Below, piece by piece: positions 35,043 through 47,341 of a stretch of 64,000 nucleotides of DNA. Source of the DNA: Plenodomus lindquistii (lineage: Eukaryota; Ascomycota; Dothideomycetes; Pleosporales; Leptosphaeriaceae). The position numbers and the translations under genes were made by a program. The stretch is from positions 930,001-994,000 of the forward strand of contig JANUWI010000007.1 of assembly GCA_025504975.1 (NCBI GenBank), read 5' to 3'. Every line of letters starts with the position of its first letter. Position 1 is the first letter of the stretch. Below the pieces are notes generated by a model, which saw only the letters and a list, made by a program, of their open reading frames with translations, made no database searches and had not been told where the DNA came from.

Positions 35043-36635
35043 TGTATGGCCCAGCTTAAAATGTAGTCTGCGTGCTGGATTCAGAGTCCGTGGGGTGTTC
35101 GAGGCATGTCACTTGGGAGGGACCACCCACGTTATTCTGCATTTCCCCTTTACTTCTCACGCCTTGCGCGCCTTTACCCGGCTCTTGATACTGCTGAAGC
35201 ACGTGTCAGCACTGTAAAAGGCAAATTGGTTCATGCAATCGTTCATTCTAGACGATTGACTGTACCCACTACGACATTCGCGGTACATTTTTTTTTCCTC
35301 ATTAGACCGACCAGCACTTCAGCAAGCAAGCGACAACCCATGTGCTAGAAATTTTCCAAGTCTTAGCAAACTTCATAGCAGCGGGCGGTTTGACAATTTA
35401 TATATAGCGAGCGGAAAACAACAAAATTTCAATAGCTATTTTTTTTTCGCGTTATCTAATCAGAATTGCTTTTGCGGAACGTGTTTACCATGGCTATGGC
35501 TTTTACTTTGTGTACATTTGCTGTGCGTTTGTTTGCCCCGTACCTGCATAACCCAACACTAACAAGGCAGGTAAGGTACTTCCAAGTGTGGAATCAACTT
35601 TTCCGCCTTGGCTAAAGATCACCAGATCACCACAAGACGTTACATACATACATACCCATACAATCGCCCATGCCATACGCACCTCACACACTGGACTTGA
35701 TCCAAACAAAAACACGCGATCGTGACGCCTTGCTCGGCCAATACCCCGATGCCCGTCGTCGCCGGTTCGGATGTCTTACCCAATTTAGCGCCCGCCCCGG
35801 CGCGCTCCACCATGCACTAAGCTTCCAACAAGCTCCACAAACCATGTAATCAAGCTCCCTTAACCTCGGCGCCACCTCCACCTCTGAGGTCGGAGTCGGG
35901 TGAGGCGTTGGATGGGGGGCGGGGAAATCCCCGGGTGGGGGGGATGCGGGTGTGGCATTGTGGTTTGGCATGTTAGTAGTGGTAGCTTGATGGATGCAGA
36001 CGAGGTTAGGATTATGTGACTGACGGCTGCTAATTGAGTAGGAATCTACGGCTTGAGAACGGCTACATACACACCTTTTCCGGCGCAATTGGTGGGACTG
36101 CGCGCGCATCCCCGCAAGGCACGGTGTACACAGTATGTACGGGACGGGATTGACGGGGCGCACACAACAACAAACAAAACTAGCGTTATATAGCGCTGCA
36201 ACCCCGACCGACCCTTACCCACGAACAAGGATGAATGACGCAACCAATGTACCGGGGAAAGATAAAACATCGGGGAAAGGAAAATGTCACGCGGTTTCGG
36301 GGTGTCATTGGCACGAAGGGTGATGGTGTATTGTGGGATTTTTGGCTCCAATGTTAGCGTACGTGGAGGATGAATTACGATTCTTGGACATGGTCTCAAC
36401 CGGGAACGACACCGGAGTAGATGGAGATGTGGAGTAGTGCCATGCATGCCCTGCAAGGGCCCTTCTCCAAGATGATGCATTCAAGATCCTGGAAGGCTTT
36501 TTCGGGAGGAGATGCAGGTGGTGGGTTTGTTATATGAGCGCTGTCTTCCCCCTCAATTCGTTTGCGCTTTTCCCCCCTCTCTCTTGTTAAAAGAAAGTCG
36601 AGCTTTTTTCACGATTTTTTCTTTTGTGGGAAATT
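35043..36635. other. Upstream region of the beta-galactosidase gene
   Basis: This 1.6 kb gap includes the promoter of the GH35 gene. A GGCTAAA (35610-35616) matches the consensus bound by XlnR-type regulators, and GCGGGG (around 35919) and CCGGGG (around 36251) match the SYGGRG consensus of the carbon catabolite repressor CreA; single short matches are expected by chance. A pyrimidine-rich tract lies at about 36,558-36,625, just before the start codon. A 95-codon minus-strand ATG frame (35971-35684) has no recognisable product. Confidence 0.4.
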
Positions 36636-39600
36636 ATGAAAGGCTTTACGAAGCTTGGTGGTGCGATTGCGCTGGCTTGTCTTACGCTTGAGGGTGCGGC
36701 GAGGGCGATTGGCGGATCGCCCAAGGACTGGATTAAGCCGTATAAGAGGGCGGCGCTGCAGGATATTGTATGTCTTTGAGGCGGGGGGCAATTGGGAGGT
36801 TGTGTATTCGGTGGTGCTGACTTTGTGGTGCAGGTTACCTGGGATGAACACTCGTTGTTTGTACATGGCGAGCGTATCTTCTTGTACTCTGGCGAGGTCC
36901 ATCCATTTCGGTACGTGTCTAATCGATCGCTCTCTGAGGAGGAGAAAGAATTCTTGCTGACTAGATATAGACTCCCTGTTCCCGATCTCTACATCGATAT
37001 CTTCCAGAAGATCAAGGCGCTGGGTTACAACGGTGTATCCTTCTACGTCGACTGGGCTCTGCTCGAAGGCAAGCCCGGCGAATACCGCGCCGACGGCGTT
37101 TTTGACCTCCAGCCTTTCTTCGATGCTGCGCAAGAAGCGGGGATTTACCTGCTTGCGCGACCAGGACCATATATCAATGCTGAGGTTTCGGGTGGAGGGT
37201 TCCCGGGGTGGATTCAAAGGATTAATGGCACGTTGAGAACGAGTGCGCCGGACTTCCTTGCGGCTACGGATAAGTAAGTTTATTGTGGTTATTTTAATGG
37301 GTTTCTGCTGATGTGGGATAGCTACATGAAGAATGTCGGTGCTACTATTGCCAAAGCGCAAATTACGAACGGTGGGCCGATCATTTTGGTTCAGCCTGAG
37401 AACGAATATACGCAGGCTACCTCGACGATTAAGCCGTTTCCTGATCCGGTCTACATGCAATATGTGGAAGATCAGATACGGGATGCTGGTATCATTGTTC
37501 CTTTGATTAGCAACGATGCTTCACCAAAGGGAAACAACGCGCCTGGTCAACCTGCTGGTGTTGACATCTACGGCCATGATGGGTATCCTCTTGGTTTCGG
37601 TGAGTTCAAGATCCTGGCTAGCCCGACGATGTCAACTGATTGTGGAAATAGACTGCGCAAACCCAAATACATGGCCAGACGGCAAATTGCCAACAAACTG
37701 GAAACAGCTACACCTGCAACAAAGTCCCAACACACCTTACTCAATTATTGAGTTCCAGGCAGGCAGTTTCGATCCCTGGGGTGGCCCTGGCTTTGATAAG
37801 TGCGGTGTTCTCGTCAACGCTGAATTCGAGCGCGTCTTTTACAAGCAGCTGTACAGCTTTGGTGTCACGATTCTTAATTTGTACATGACATATGGTGGCA
37901 CAAACTGGGGAAATCTCGGACATCCAGGTAGGTGCCAAGTAGCATCCAAGTGGTCGAACAAGTGGATCTTGCTAACGTCTGATCAGGGGGTTACACATCA
38001 TACGACTACGCATCTCCACTGAAAGAAGATCGCCAGGTCGATCGTGAGAAGTACTCCGAGCTCAAGCTACAAGCGAACTTCTTTAAAGTCAGCTCAGCTT
38101 ACTTGACCGCGGCGCGAGGCGATGCTTCCAACAGCACCTGGACTACCAGTTCTGACTTGTCAGTCACTCCCGCGACAAGCAACAGCACAAAGTTCTACTT
38201 CCTCAGACATGCCAAATACAACTCCCTTGCTTCGACTAGCTACAAGCTCAAGATTTCGACAAAGGCTTTTGGCAACGTCACTGTCCCACAGATCAACGGC
38301 ACATCTTTGACCCTGAACGGCCGTGACGCAAAGATCCATGTTAGCGATTACGACATTGGCGGCACCAACTTGATGTACTCCACAGCCGAGATCTTCACCT
38401 GGCACAAATACGCAGACAAGACCGTGCTGGTCGTTTACGGTGGTCCAGGCGAGACGCACGAGCTGGCCCTCGCTGTCGCTGGCTTGGAAGTTCTCGAGGG
38501 CGATGTACAAAACATCGTTAGTAAGAGTTACACCGTCTTGAACTTCAAGGCCGATGGTACAAGGAAGGTGGCCAAGCTTGGCACTGGAAGCAGTGCCGTC
38601 TACGTTTACATGCTTGACCGAAACCAAGCTTACAACTACTGGGCTGTCGATCAAGCTCCTCACGATTCGTCGAGCCCGGTCATCTTGAAGGCGGGCTATC
38701 TTACGCGCACTGCCAAGGTCACTGGCGACACTTTGGCCATCACTGGCGATCTTAATGTTACGACTCCCATTGAGATTATTGGAGGAGCACCGGCCTCGCT
38801 CTCCAAGTTGACTTTCAACGGCAAGGACATTAAGTTCCAGGTTAGCAAGGAGGGCGCAGTCAGCGCCGAGATTGACTTTGTGAAGCCTGACCTTGCGATC
38901 CCGCAACTCAGTGAGCTTGAATGGAAGTACATTGACTCTCTGCCGGAGATCCAGCCTGGTTATGACGACAGTGCATGGACAGTAGCCGATCTGAAGAAGA
39001 CGTACAACTCTCTTCGGCCTCTCACGACCCCAGTATCGCTATACAGCTCAGACTACGGCTACCACACCGGAACATTGCTTTACCGCGGTACATTCACTGC
39101 GACTGGTGCTGAGACTACATTCTACCTCTCGACCCAAGGTGGCAGCGCGTTCGGCTCGACCGCCTGGATTGGAGACCAATTCCTAGGCTCATGGCGCGGC
39201 TACGACGCAGCCATGAACGGCAACTCCACCTTCACCCTACCAAACCTGACAAAGGGAAAGACCTACACCATAACCATAGTCATCGACAACCAAAGCCTCG
39301 ACGAAAACTGGACCATCGGCACAGAAACCATGAAGAACCCGCGTGGTGTCCTAGACTACAAACTCTCAGGCCACAACCAATCCGACATTTCTTGGAAGCT
39401 AACCGGCAACCTGGGCGGAGAAGACTACAAAGATATTTCGCGCGGGCCCCTCAATGAAGGCGGTCTCTTCATCGAAAGACAGGGTCTACATCTCCCCGGT
39501 GCGTTCTCAGCCCCAGGCTGGACACCCAGCAAAGGCCCCGTCGCAGACGGCATCCCAGCCCCGGGTATTGGCTTCTTCGCGACCGAATTCACCCTCGACT

Positions 39601-39956
39601 TCCCCACCGGCTACGACATCCCCTTGTCTTTTACCTTTACCAACGGTACCGCGCCCGTAAACGGCACGGGAGCGGGATCCAGCGTTCCCGCGTACAGGGT
39701 GCAGCTTTACGTCAATGGATGGCAGTACGGAAAATACGTATCGAATGTGGGGCCGCAGACGAAGTTCCCCGTCACAGAGGGGATATTGAATTACAGGGGT
39801 ACGAATTATGTGGGTGTGTCGGTTTGGGGGCTTGATGCAGGTGCGACGAAGGTTGAGGGGTTGGAGTTGACGGTTGATGCGACGGTTTGGAGTGGGTTGG
39901 GGGAGATTGGGACGGTGGAGGGGGGCAGGTATGAGGAGAGGGTTGGGGCGTATTAG
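36636..39956 (+). CDS. lacA: Secreted beta-galactosidase, GH35
   Basis: Extracellular enzyme releasing terminal beta-galactose from lactose and plant cell-wall galactans. Six exons: 36636-36767, 36834-36910, 36971-37273, 37322-37599, 37652-37927 and 37987-39956, total 1,011 aa, close to the usual about 1,005 of fungal LacA. A signal peptide is visible (MKGFTKLGGAIALACLTLEG, cut near AARA). The TIM barrel carries GEVHPFRLPVPDLYIDIF, WALLEGKPGEY and RPGPYINAEVSGGG. The acid/base is E199 in ENEY and the nucleophile E297 in IIEFQAG, by family knowledge. Beta-sandwich domains follow, with many N-glycosylation sites. Intron 2 (60 nt) lacks a stop and reads through as 20 extra residues; splicing restores the family sequence. 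It lies directly downstream of the Zn2Cys6 gene, same strand. Confidence 0.95.
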
Positions 39957-40866
39957 AGTATGATATGGGAATGAAGCGTGGCTAGGTAGTGGTCAGCCTC
40001 ACGATATACATATATTCAGAATACTGAGACCACGCAGAACCCTTCCGTGCATTTGACCACCATACCGAGGCAGACAACACGCTCAATCTAAAGGTCAATT
40101 GCTGCCATCACGTCGCAGCCTTGCCCCAATGAACATCCGTCCTAGAGTATAGAAATCACCTACTGCCCACATACAGGGTGCGGATGCGTCAGATTAAATG
40201 TCTTTCAAAATTTAAAGAATCATCTTCTTTCCTAGTCTTGCTGAATGTTGAAGGAACTATTCACCAAACATAAAAATAAGGGTCTAATCCGATGTGTCTA
40301 TATCATCATCGTGTACGTCATAGCCTCCCAAACACCGACACCACCAGACCTCCAATATCAGCCTTCCGCTGGGCAATCTAGAACGAAAACCTCCGCGACA
40401 CGATTCGCCGACTCATCGCATTCCTAGAATCCCGTACCCACACTTAGCTTCCGAGAGGCGCCGGGGCAGCAACATTTTTGTGATGCGTTTTTGTTCAAGA
40501 CTCAAGACCCTTCGCGCCGATCGAATCCTTGGAGCAGATCGTTATAAGCTTTCTCACACAAAGCCTATTCACTCATAGATCTTGTGTCTGATAAGCATTT
40601 TCGGAGCCATGTGCGTCTTGGGCATTTTGTCTGTTACGGGTCGTGTGGGCGCTGCAGGGTGTGACTACGTAGGGCTGTTGTAACAGAGGTCATGATGTCA
40701 GTCAAGCCAAAGATATGATGTCGTCGTCGTCTTGAAGATCGCAAATTCCGTGTCAAGGGCGATGTGGTACAAAGGCTTGGTTGCATCCGCCAATATCTTG
40801 TCTTGAGTGTCAAAGCTTACTTTTCGTCTCTTGGAACTGACTACTTGGTGAGAGGTTTTTCACACC
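39957..40866. other. Intergenic region with dispersed-repeat copy B
   Basis: This 0.9 kb between the beta-galactosidase and the transporter holds the terminator of the first, the promoter of the second, and repeat copy B (40171-40304). No gene is supported. Confidence 0.5.
40171..40304 (+). repeat. Diverged dispersed repeat, copy B
   Basis: Matches copy A (1671-1787) in the same orientation across its whole length, with shared blocks ATACAGGGTG, AATCATCTTCT, CTGAATGTTGAA, ACTATTC/GCTATTC and ATGTGTCTATATC. It is about 17 bases longer because of small insertions. Neither copy contains an open frame of interest. Confidence 0.6.
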
Positions 40867-42749
40867 ATGGTTGCAGACCTCATTCGCGACTCGGCGTTTG
40901 GCCATGTCGTTCGCCTTGTGTCGAGGGGAAAATTATTCCCGTATGATGAGGAGAAGACTCCGGAGATTTGGAAAAAGTACCTCAATGAGAAGAAGTCTGC
41001 GTATGTGGCGTACCATGGGAGCACAGAGGCGCCTGAGGAGGAACCAGAGGAGTTGGAAACGGCGCGTGGTCTGCGTTCACGCGAAAGACAGGATTCGGAG
41101 ACGTCGTCGCGGACACAGGTTGCGGATGGGTTCAATGAGGCTAGTGGTGTGCGCGTCGATCCTGAGAAGGGGAAGGATGTATATGTTGTTGATTGGTACG
41201 ATGAGAATGATCCGCAGGTACGATGCGAATAAACCATACGCGACTTTGAAGATGGATGCTGATGAGTTGTAGAACCCACAGAACTGGAGTCGCGGGAAGA
41301 AGTACTTCGTTACTGCCGAGATCGTCCTCCTTACTTTCTCCGTATACATCGGTAGTGCTATCTATACTGCTGGTCTACAAGATGTCATGCTCCAATTTGG
41401 CGTCGCTCAGGTCCCTGCTACGTTGGGCTTGACGCTGTACGTTGCTGGGTACGGACTCGGGCCCCTCATTTGGTCTCCCATGAGCGAGATTCCGCAGATC
41501 GGCCGGCTTTGGGTATACATCGGGACTTTATGTAGGTGTTTTCATTTCACATGGGTGAGAATGTTGAAACTAACGCTGCTGTCAGTTGCCTTCATATTCC
41601 TCCAGTTCCCTGTCATTTACGCAAGCAATTTCGGCATGATGTTGGCATTCCGCTTCATAACCGGATTTGTTGGATCGCCAGCACTCGCAACAGGTGGTGC
41701 TTCCATCGCTGATATGTTCCGACCCCAAAAGCAAGCCTACGGTCTTGCAATTTGGGGCATTGGCGCGGTTTGTGGCCCGGTCCTGGGACCCTTGATTGGT
41801 GGCTTTGCTGTCATGAAAAAGGGATGGACGTGGACTATCTGGGAGCTCATGTGGCTCTCCGGATTTACTTGGGTTGTTCTCTTCTTCTTCCTGCCAGAGA
41901 CCAGCTCGGCAAACATTTTGCACCGCAGGACTAGGAGGCTGAGGAATTTGGCTGGCAATGATAAGCTGAGTTGCGAGCCGGACTTGCAATCTGCTGAGAT
42001 GAAGCCCAAAGATGTAAAGCCCCGCCAGGTATTGCACACAGCGTCGTTTGCTAACACAAAATTAGGTCATCATGATGTCTCTCATCAAGCCCATTACGCT
42101 CAACTTCACCGAACCCATCGTCTTCCTTCTTAACCTCTACATTGCTCTCATCTACGGTCTACTTTACATCTGGTTCGAATCCTTCCCACTCGTCTTCATC
42201 GAGATCTACGGCTTCAGCCTCGGTACCCAAGGTGTAGCTTTCCTCGGCATCCTGATCGGCGTACTATTCGCCCTCGCTATCATCTCCGCATGGAACTATT
42301 ACTACCTCGAAAAGCAATTCGATGACAACGGCAAAGTCTTGCCCGAGAAGCGTCTCATCCCCGCCATGGTGGGGTGCTTCTTCGTTCCCATCTGTCTCTT
42401 CTGGTTTGGCTGGTCGGCGCGACCAAGCATTCACTGGATTATGCCAATCATCGGCTCGAGCTTCTTCGGTGTGGCATCTTTCGCGCTGTTCAACGCCGTG
42501 TTGCCCTACCTTAGCGACGCATACCCGGAATCGGTGGCTAGTGTGCTTGCAGGCAATGATCTGATGAGAAGTGCGTTTGGTGCCGGATTTCCCCTCTTCG
42601 CGAGCGCCATGTTCAAGAATCTGGGCATCGATTGGGCGAGTAGCACATTGGCGTTTTTGGGTATCGCGTTCATTCCGATTCCATTCGCGCTGTATAAGTG
42701 GGGCAAGCAGATTAGGCGGAAGAGCAAGAAGGCTAGGAAGGATATCTAA
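40867..42749 (+). CDS. MFS transporter, DHA1 (drug:H+ antiporter) type
   Basis: Predicted plasma-membrane proton antiporter of the 12-helix DHA1 group; substrate unknown. Exons 40867-41217, 41273-41531, 41586-42028 and 42066-42749 are GT-AG and in frame, total 578 aa. The N-terminal 115 residues are cytosolic and acidic, ending in the family lead-in DPQ-NPQNWSRGKKYFVT. Motifs include GLGPLIWSPMSEIPQIGR (motif A region), GFVGSPALATGGASIADMF and a long loop (PETSSANILHRRTRRLRN) between helices 6 and 7. The C-terminus is a short basic tail. The 54-nt intron 2 is a multiple of three and stop-free; reading it would insert 18 residues between helices, so splicing is preferred. Motifs do not match sugar porters, so a direct role in galactose uptake is not indicated. 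Confidence 0.92.
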
Positions 42750-44873
42750 GACTTGGCTGCGGGGAGAAGTGTTTTCGTGTTTGTAAAATTTAGCGTCATG
42801 GTTATGAGAAGCATATAACGAATAGTAATGTCTATTAAATCGATCATCAATTCCATCTTCCTCGGGCTAACTTGGTCTCACGTTAGATGCTAATGAAGCC
42901 CACATCTGACGATGCAGACAAGAAGTCACAATCTCCAAAATGCAGTATCAAATCAGCAGTATCATCGGCCAAGCGAAAGCAGTTTGGTATGCCGGTCCAC
43001 CACAGTCCTCATCGGGTCATAATGTGCCGAACACGACTAGCTGGGCGAAAAGGCCGTGAGTTCACCATCCAGCTACTTTGAATGCATGATCACCAAGAAG
43101 TTATAACCCCCACTCGAGCAGTCTCCGTTAATCTGTGCGGTAGCTAAAGGTCTTTTTCAAAAGATAATATACGTGATGAGCCATTTTCGGGCCCAACTGA
43201 AGCTTCCGAAAGTGTCGGGCTTACCAACTGCAGATTCATGTACCTTGAGTATATCCGGACTATCACTTTGGTCTGCTCCCATACAAGGCTTGATACAATT
43301 TCGAGTCGGCTCTCAAACGTATTGGCACGTCGGTGGTCTTTGTCGAGGAAAGGAAGGTCCTCCCCAAACAATGTCCCTCCAAAGGCGCAGGTCATAGGCC
43401 TGCATCAGCCTGAAGCGGGCATTGACAGTCCGTGTGGCCCAATTCGACGTCGGCACTCAGAGCCGCTATCATTGCATGCCAATACGCAGGCATTGTCAAC
43501 GCAATATGGAGAGCAGGCAATGTGGGTACGTACCTCTAATTCTTGAGGGCCGCACTACGACCGATCCCCACGCTGAACGAGATCGGCGCCTCCAGACCCC
43601 ACACGTCCAGACCTCTTAGCTGTCGGAAACCCCGACTGCATGCCATTGAAGTTACGCTGGTCCTCCGACCAGTCTACAGTACGATACGCACGGTCCTACA
43701 CAAAGAAAGAGCTCACAGCTTGCCACGATAGTCACCAACACCGCTCCTGCACGCACACTGTATCTCATGCAATGCAAGTGCAAACACATCCGCACCACTT
43801 AGCATGAAGACGACCACCAGAGTTCACGAGCACTTGTGCAAACGCTTAAGAGTCAAGAGACACTGACCTGAGTGTCATACGACCAACGTTGCTCCGCCAT
43901 CCCACGGCCAAACCTGCGGCTGAACTTTGTGTAATCGGTTCGATTGCATACCTCCGTTTCTACCCAGCGACCCAATTCCATGTCTGCCAATACACATTCC
44001 CATGCAATACAAGACCCTCCCAAGACCGAAATCCACCTATCCTCTACTCTGCCTTGCAATCTTCTCCAACTACGCAAAGGACACGGCCGACGATCATCGC
44101 CGACCTACCCGACACAGCCAGAAATTATCACCACCAAGCCCCTCAACCCTCGCCTAACACTGCTGCACAGCAGGTTCCAATATCTACCGATAGGTCACGT
44201 GGCCGTCCTACATAATGCAATGTGACGACTCTCTCCTCACGCACTTGAAAAGCGGGTCTGAGTCTGACCATGTCACCATAGCGTTTGTACACAGCCAGTT
44301 TTGCGTCACAGGGACCATGTGGACGAATCGGAAGCGGCAGCGCAACGGCTGCTAACTGCTCTCAGGAGCTGGCTAGCTGCATTGGGAACTGGCTAACGGG
44401 GAAGAGGAGATAGCACGTGGTGCGTGGCCGTGCTTGGTCGGGGCCACAAGGTACGTACGGTGGTTTGACGGTCGTCTCGTTGGATGCAGTGTGAGGGGAA
44501 GCGGAGGATGGGGCGCGAGGTATAAGAGGAGCGGCGGTGAGCGATGGGCCGTGGAATGGGGCGAGGAGCCTGAGTGCTTTGGATTGACTGGCTGCTTGAT
44601 TTTGTTGGTCGTTCGATTGATTGATTCCCGCCTATTTGCTAGTTTTGGTGGTTGAGGGCCATCGTTTGTTTGATTTCACGTTTCCGTCATTGCGAGGTAA
44701 TCCGCGGACGGTGAATTTTTTAGCCGCCTGTGTTGTGTTACGGGAGCTGTTTTTGGAAGAGGGGAAATTCAATTGAGCAAAACCCCCTACATTGCGGCTT
44801 GATACATCTCTCTCTTCAATCTTCTCGTGGGTACATCGTTGCCTTGGCGTCTATTCTTCGCTCGTCCACCAAC
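42750..44873. other. Intergenic region
   Basis: No gene is supported in these 2.1 kb. Short frames around 43,850-44,220 overlap on both strands and have no domain. The last 100 bases before 44874 are CT-rich (for example CTCTCTCTTCAATC), fitting the leader of the downstream gene. Confidence 0.5.
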
Positions 44874-45785
44874 ATGGACACATACAACGACACCACAATC
44901 TTCCAAACCTTGTACCCGCCATTCCCAAAAGCAACGATGCTGCTCTCCGAAACCCAGTTCAACATCCTAACCGCCCTTCTCATACTCGCCATACCCCTCC
45001 TCACAGCCCTCTACATCCACAAAGACTACAACGCCTTCCTCAGTCTCGGTCCCGGCGGCACCCCATCCACACCCCTCGGCTACCTCAAAATCAAACTCCT
45101 CTCCGTAGTCTGCCTACGAGATCCCCTCCGCCCCATTCCCTTGCCCTCACATTTCCGCCCACAAACAGGCTATTTCACAGACGACGCGCTACCAAAGCGG
45201 CTAGGCTCGCAGCCCAAAGTCCAAGGCATTGCGCCGCAGCGCCAACAGACGCAGAAGAGCAGCGGCAAGATCTACGCACGGCTTGTCGAGAAGATTAAAG
45301 GTCTTGCTGCCGAGACGGAAAATCAGTTGGTGGAACGCACGTCTTGTTTTGAGAAGCATAGCTCGGGGCTTTTTACTACGGTGCCGATTACGAGGACCTG
45401 CGGGGGGGAGATTTGTCATGTGCACCCGTCGGATGGGTCGATGCATTTGACGCTTCACCCTGCTGATGCTAATTTGCTTATGCGCAAGGGTTGGGGTGAG
45501 AGACATCCGCTGGCGAGGGGAGGGTGGTGTCGTCGCTTTGTGCCTAGGGAATTCATGCTGGTGTATGCGCCGAGGGATGAGGCAGAGGTGGAGATTGTGG
45601 CTAGGGTTATTGCGGCGGGCGTGTGGTGGGCTAGTGGAATCGATGTTACTGGGGATGATGAGGGGTCGAGGAGGAGAAGTGTGGATGTTAGGGCGATTGG
45701 GGAGGCGAGAGAGGGGACGGAGTGCTGGGCGTGTAAGGCGCATGGGTGTGGGAGTAAGGTTGGGAAGTTGACGGGTGATGCGTGA
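44874..45785 (+). CDS. Luciferase-like domain protein (DUF5519), membrane-anchored
   Basis: Function unknown. Intronless, 303 aa from the first ATG. A hydrophobic helix at about residues 27-47 (FNILTALLILAIPLLTALYI) anchors the protein in a membrane. The C-terminal half carries the domain known as luciferase domain or DUF5519: GEICHVHPSDGSMHLTLHPAD, GWGERHPLARG and RRFVPREFMLVYAPR. Despite the name, there is no evidence for light production in fungi carrying it. The region after residue 150 shifts to GC-poor third positions relative to the first half. It is convergent with EMC5. Confidence 0.82.
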   Translation: MDTYNDTTIFQTLYPPFPKATMLLSETQFNILTALLILAIPLLTALYIHKDYNAFLSLGPGGTPSTPLGYLKIKLLSVVCLRDPLRPIPLPSHFRPQTGYFTDDALPKRLGSQPKVQGIAPQRQQTQKSSGKIYARLVEKIKGLAAETENQLVERTSCFEKHSSGLFTTVPITRTCGGEICHVHPSDGSMHLTLHPADANLLMRKGWGERHPLARGGWCRRFVPREFMLVYAPRDEAEVEIVARVIAAGVWWASGIDVTGDDEGSRRRSVDVRAIGEAREGTECWACKAHGCGSKVGKLTGDA

Positions 45786-46089
45786 ACGATTTTGGTACGC
45801 GATTCCGGAAGGACGGGGGTATGTCAAATTGCGATTCTGGGACTGAATTCAGTTCAGCATGGTGTTTGGGACATAAGGCGTTGGCTTTGGAGGGAGGCGG
45901 GCGTTTTGGGCTCTTCGTGGTTGGGTACCAGAAAAAGCTCCAATTTGATTTTGCATTCTGCATTCTGCAGTTGCTGTGCTTTGTCTTGTCCTGGGTGATT
46001 GCGCCAAAACGTCAGAAGACCTCCAGCTTCTGAATGAGCCGTGTCCGATATGTTCCCAGCGAGACGTCATCCCTCTTCATGCCCACCCT
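45786..46089. other. Short convergent intergenic region
   Basis: About 300 bp between the stop codons of the DUF5519 gene and EMC5. It should hold both 3' untranslated regions. No further feature is seen. Confidence 0.5.
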
Positions 46090-46579
46090 CTACTGCTTGC
46101 TTCCACTCCTAACCCACTCCTCGTACTCTTTCCTCTTCCCCTTGACGTCCCAGAAGCCTCTCCTGCCCTCACCCTTTCCGCCGATACCACCGTCCAGACC
46201 TAGAAAAGCATATGGGTCGCCCTCGCTCAGCACCTCCTCACCCTCTCGTGTGTATTTACCCTGCCCGCGCCTTCCTGTGCGGGACAGCTGGCCAGCCCAC
46301 TCTGCGTATTTGATTGGCTTCAATGGCGCAAACGATAGCACGATGCCGGTGGATAGTAGGATGATGGAGGATATAAGCTCCAGGCTTATATCGAGAGGGA
46401 GCGGGGTGGATTTGAAGGCTGCTGTGTGTTCGTGGGTGGAGTACACACTGTAGCCACGTCAGCATGGATGTGGCATGATTTGTAGCACAAGGCTATAGTG
46501 TCAACAGGAACAATTGGACATACGCATGCGTCAACAGTAGCGCGCCGATGCCGTTGAGAAGTGTGCCTAAGAAAGCCAT
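46090..46579 (-). CDS. EMC5: ER membrane protein complex subunit 5 (EMC5/MMgT family)
   Basis: Subunit of the ER membrane complex, the insertase for tail-anchored and multipass proteins; the family was first described as a magnesium transporter. Exons 46579-46524 and 46447-46090 with a 76-nt GT-AG intron give 137 aa. Helix 1 is MAFLGTLLNGIGALLLTHA, then VYSTHEHTA, and helix 2 is DISLELISSIILLSTGIVLS, followed by the family motif LKPIKYAEWAG. The cytosolic tail is charged and Gly-rich. Length and two-helix layout fit the family. The gene is divergent from the FAD monooxygenase. Confidence 0.88.
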
Positions 46580-47341
46580 TGCCAAGGATCTGTAAGATGG
46601 TCGAAGCGCAATTGCAGATCAAACGAGGTTCGCGCTACTGATATGCGATTGGAATGTTCTTCGGATATTCAAAACAACAGCTGGTGTTGGCGGGGACGCG
46701 TGAATGGACCGTTGTGATGAAAGAGTAACTTCGTGATGTTACGTACAACGAGCTTCCCACGCTTCCTACGCTTCCCACGCTATCCTTGGCGCTATCCAAC
46801 CTCAGGCCAACCACCAATGGACCACCACCGCCCTCATTGCACAAGACTCGTATCACATACAACAAACATCCATGTTCGCCCTTGCAAAGCCGAAAGTAAA
46901 CTGCCTCACATATCACAGACATTGTGCATTTTACCAGTTAGCAGATATCTACGATGCGCACCAAATGGCCACAAGCGAGTATGAGCCCTACCAGACCACT
47001 GGGAAAATGCTCAAGGCAGCCACGTTCTCAGGCAGGTTATTGGCGACATGTGCATTGGTTTCGTATGGCATATGCGGTCTTCGCGGTCTCCGCCGTATGT
47101 CGGACATGGGACTCGCTGGCTCGGAGGCTCACCATCACCGAACATCTTGTCCGAAGAGCGAACAAGGTGCTGCAGATGGTTGGTAAGTCACACAACACGA
47201 TCAATGGTTACTAGTATAAAAGATGAAAGCCGTGGTTTCTTGCAGCCCAGACATCTGTCCAAATTCGCGCTACCTGTGTGAACCATTCAATCTCATCACA
47301 TTCAATCTCATCCAAGTCCACACCGTGTACACCCTCTCAAG
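46580..47341. other. Divergent intergenic region between EMC5 and the FAD monooxygenase
   Basis: The 760 bp must hold two promoters. A 9-bp unit GCTTCCYAC is repeated three times at 46752-46778, and ATTCAATCTCATC occurs twice just upstream of 47342. No gene is supported. Confidence 0.5.
46752..46778 (+). repeat. 9-bp tandem repeat, three units
   Basis: Three units of GCTTCCYAC, the middle one with T at the variable position. Located about 180 bp upstream of the EMC5 start codon. Confidence 0.85.

Noticed and set aside
38160..38906. A 248-codon minus-strand frame inside the beta-galactosidase gene
   Set aside because: It is antisense to conserved GH35 beta-sandwich sequence and has no independent support.
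44874..45785. Bioluminescence function for the luciferase-domain protein
   Set aside because: The domain name is historical; the domain is widespread in fungi without light emission and no partner genes are nearby.
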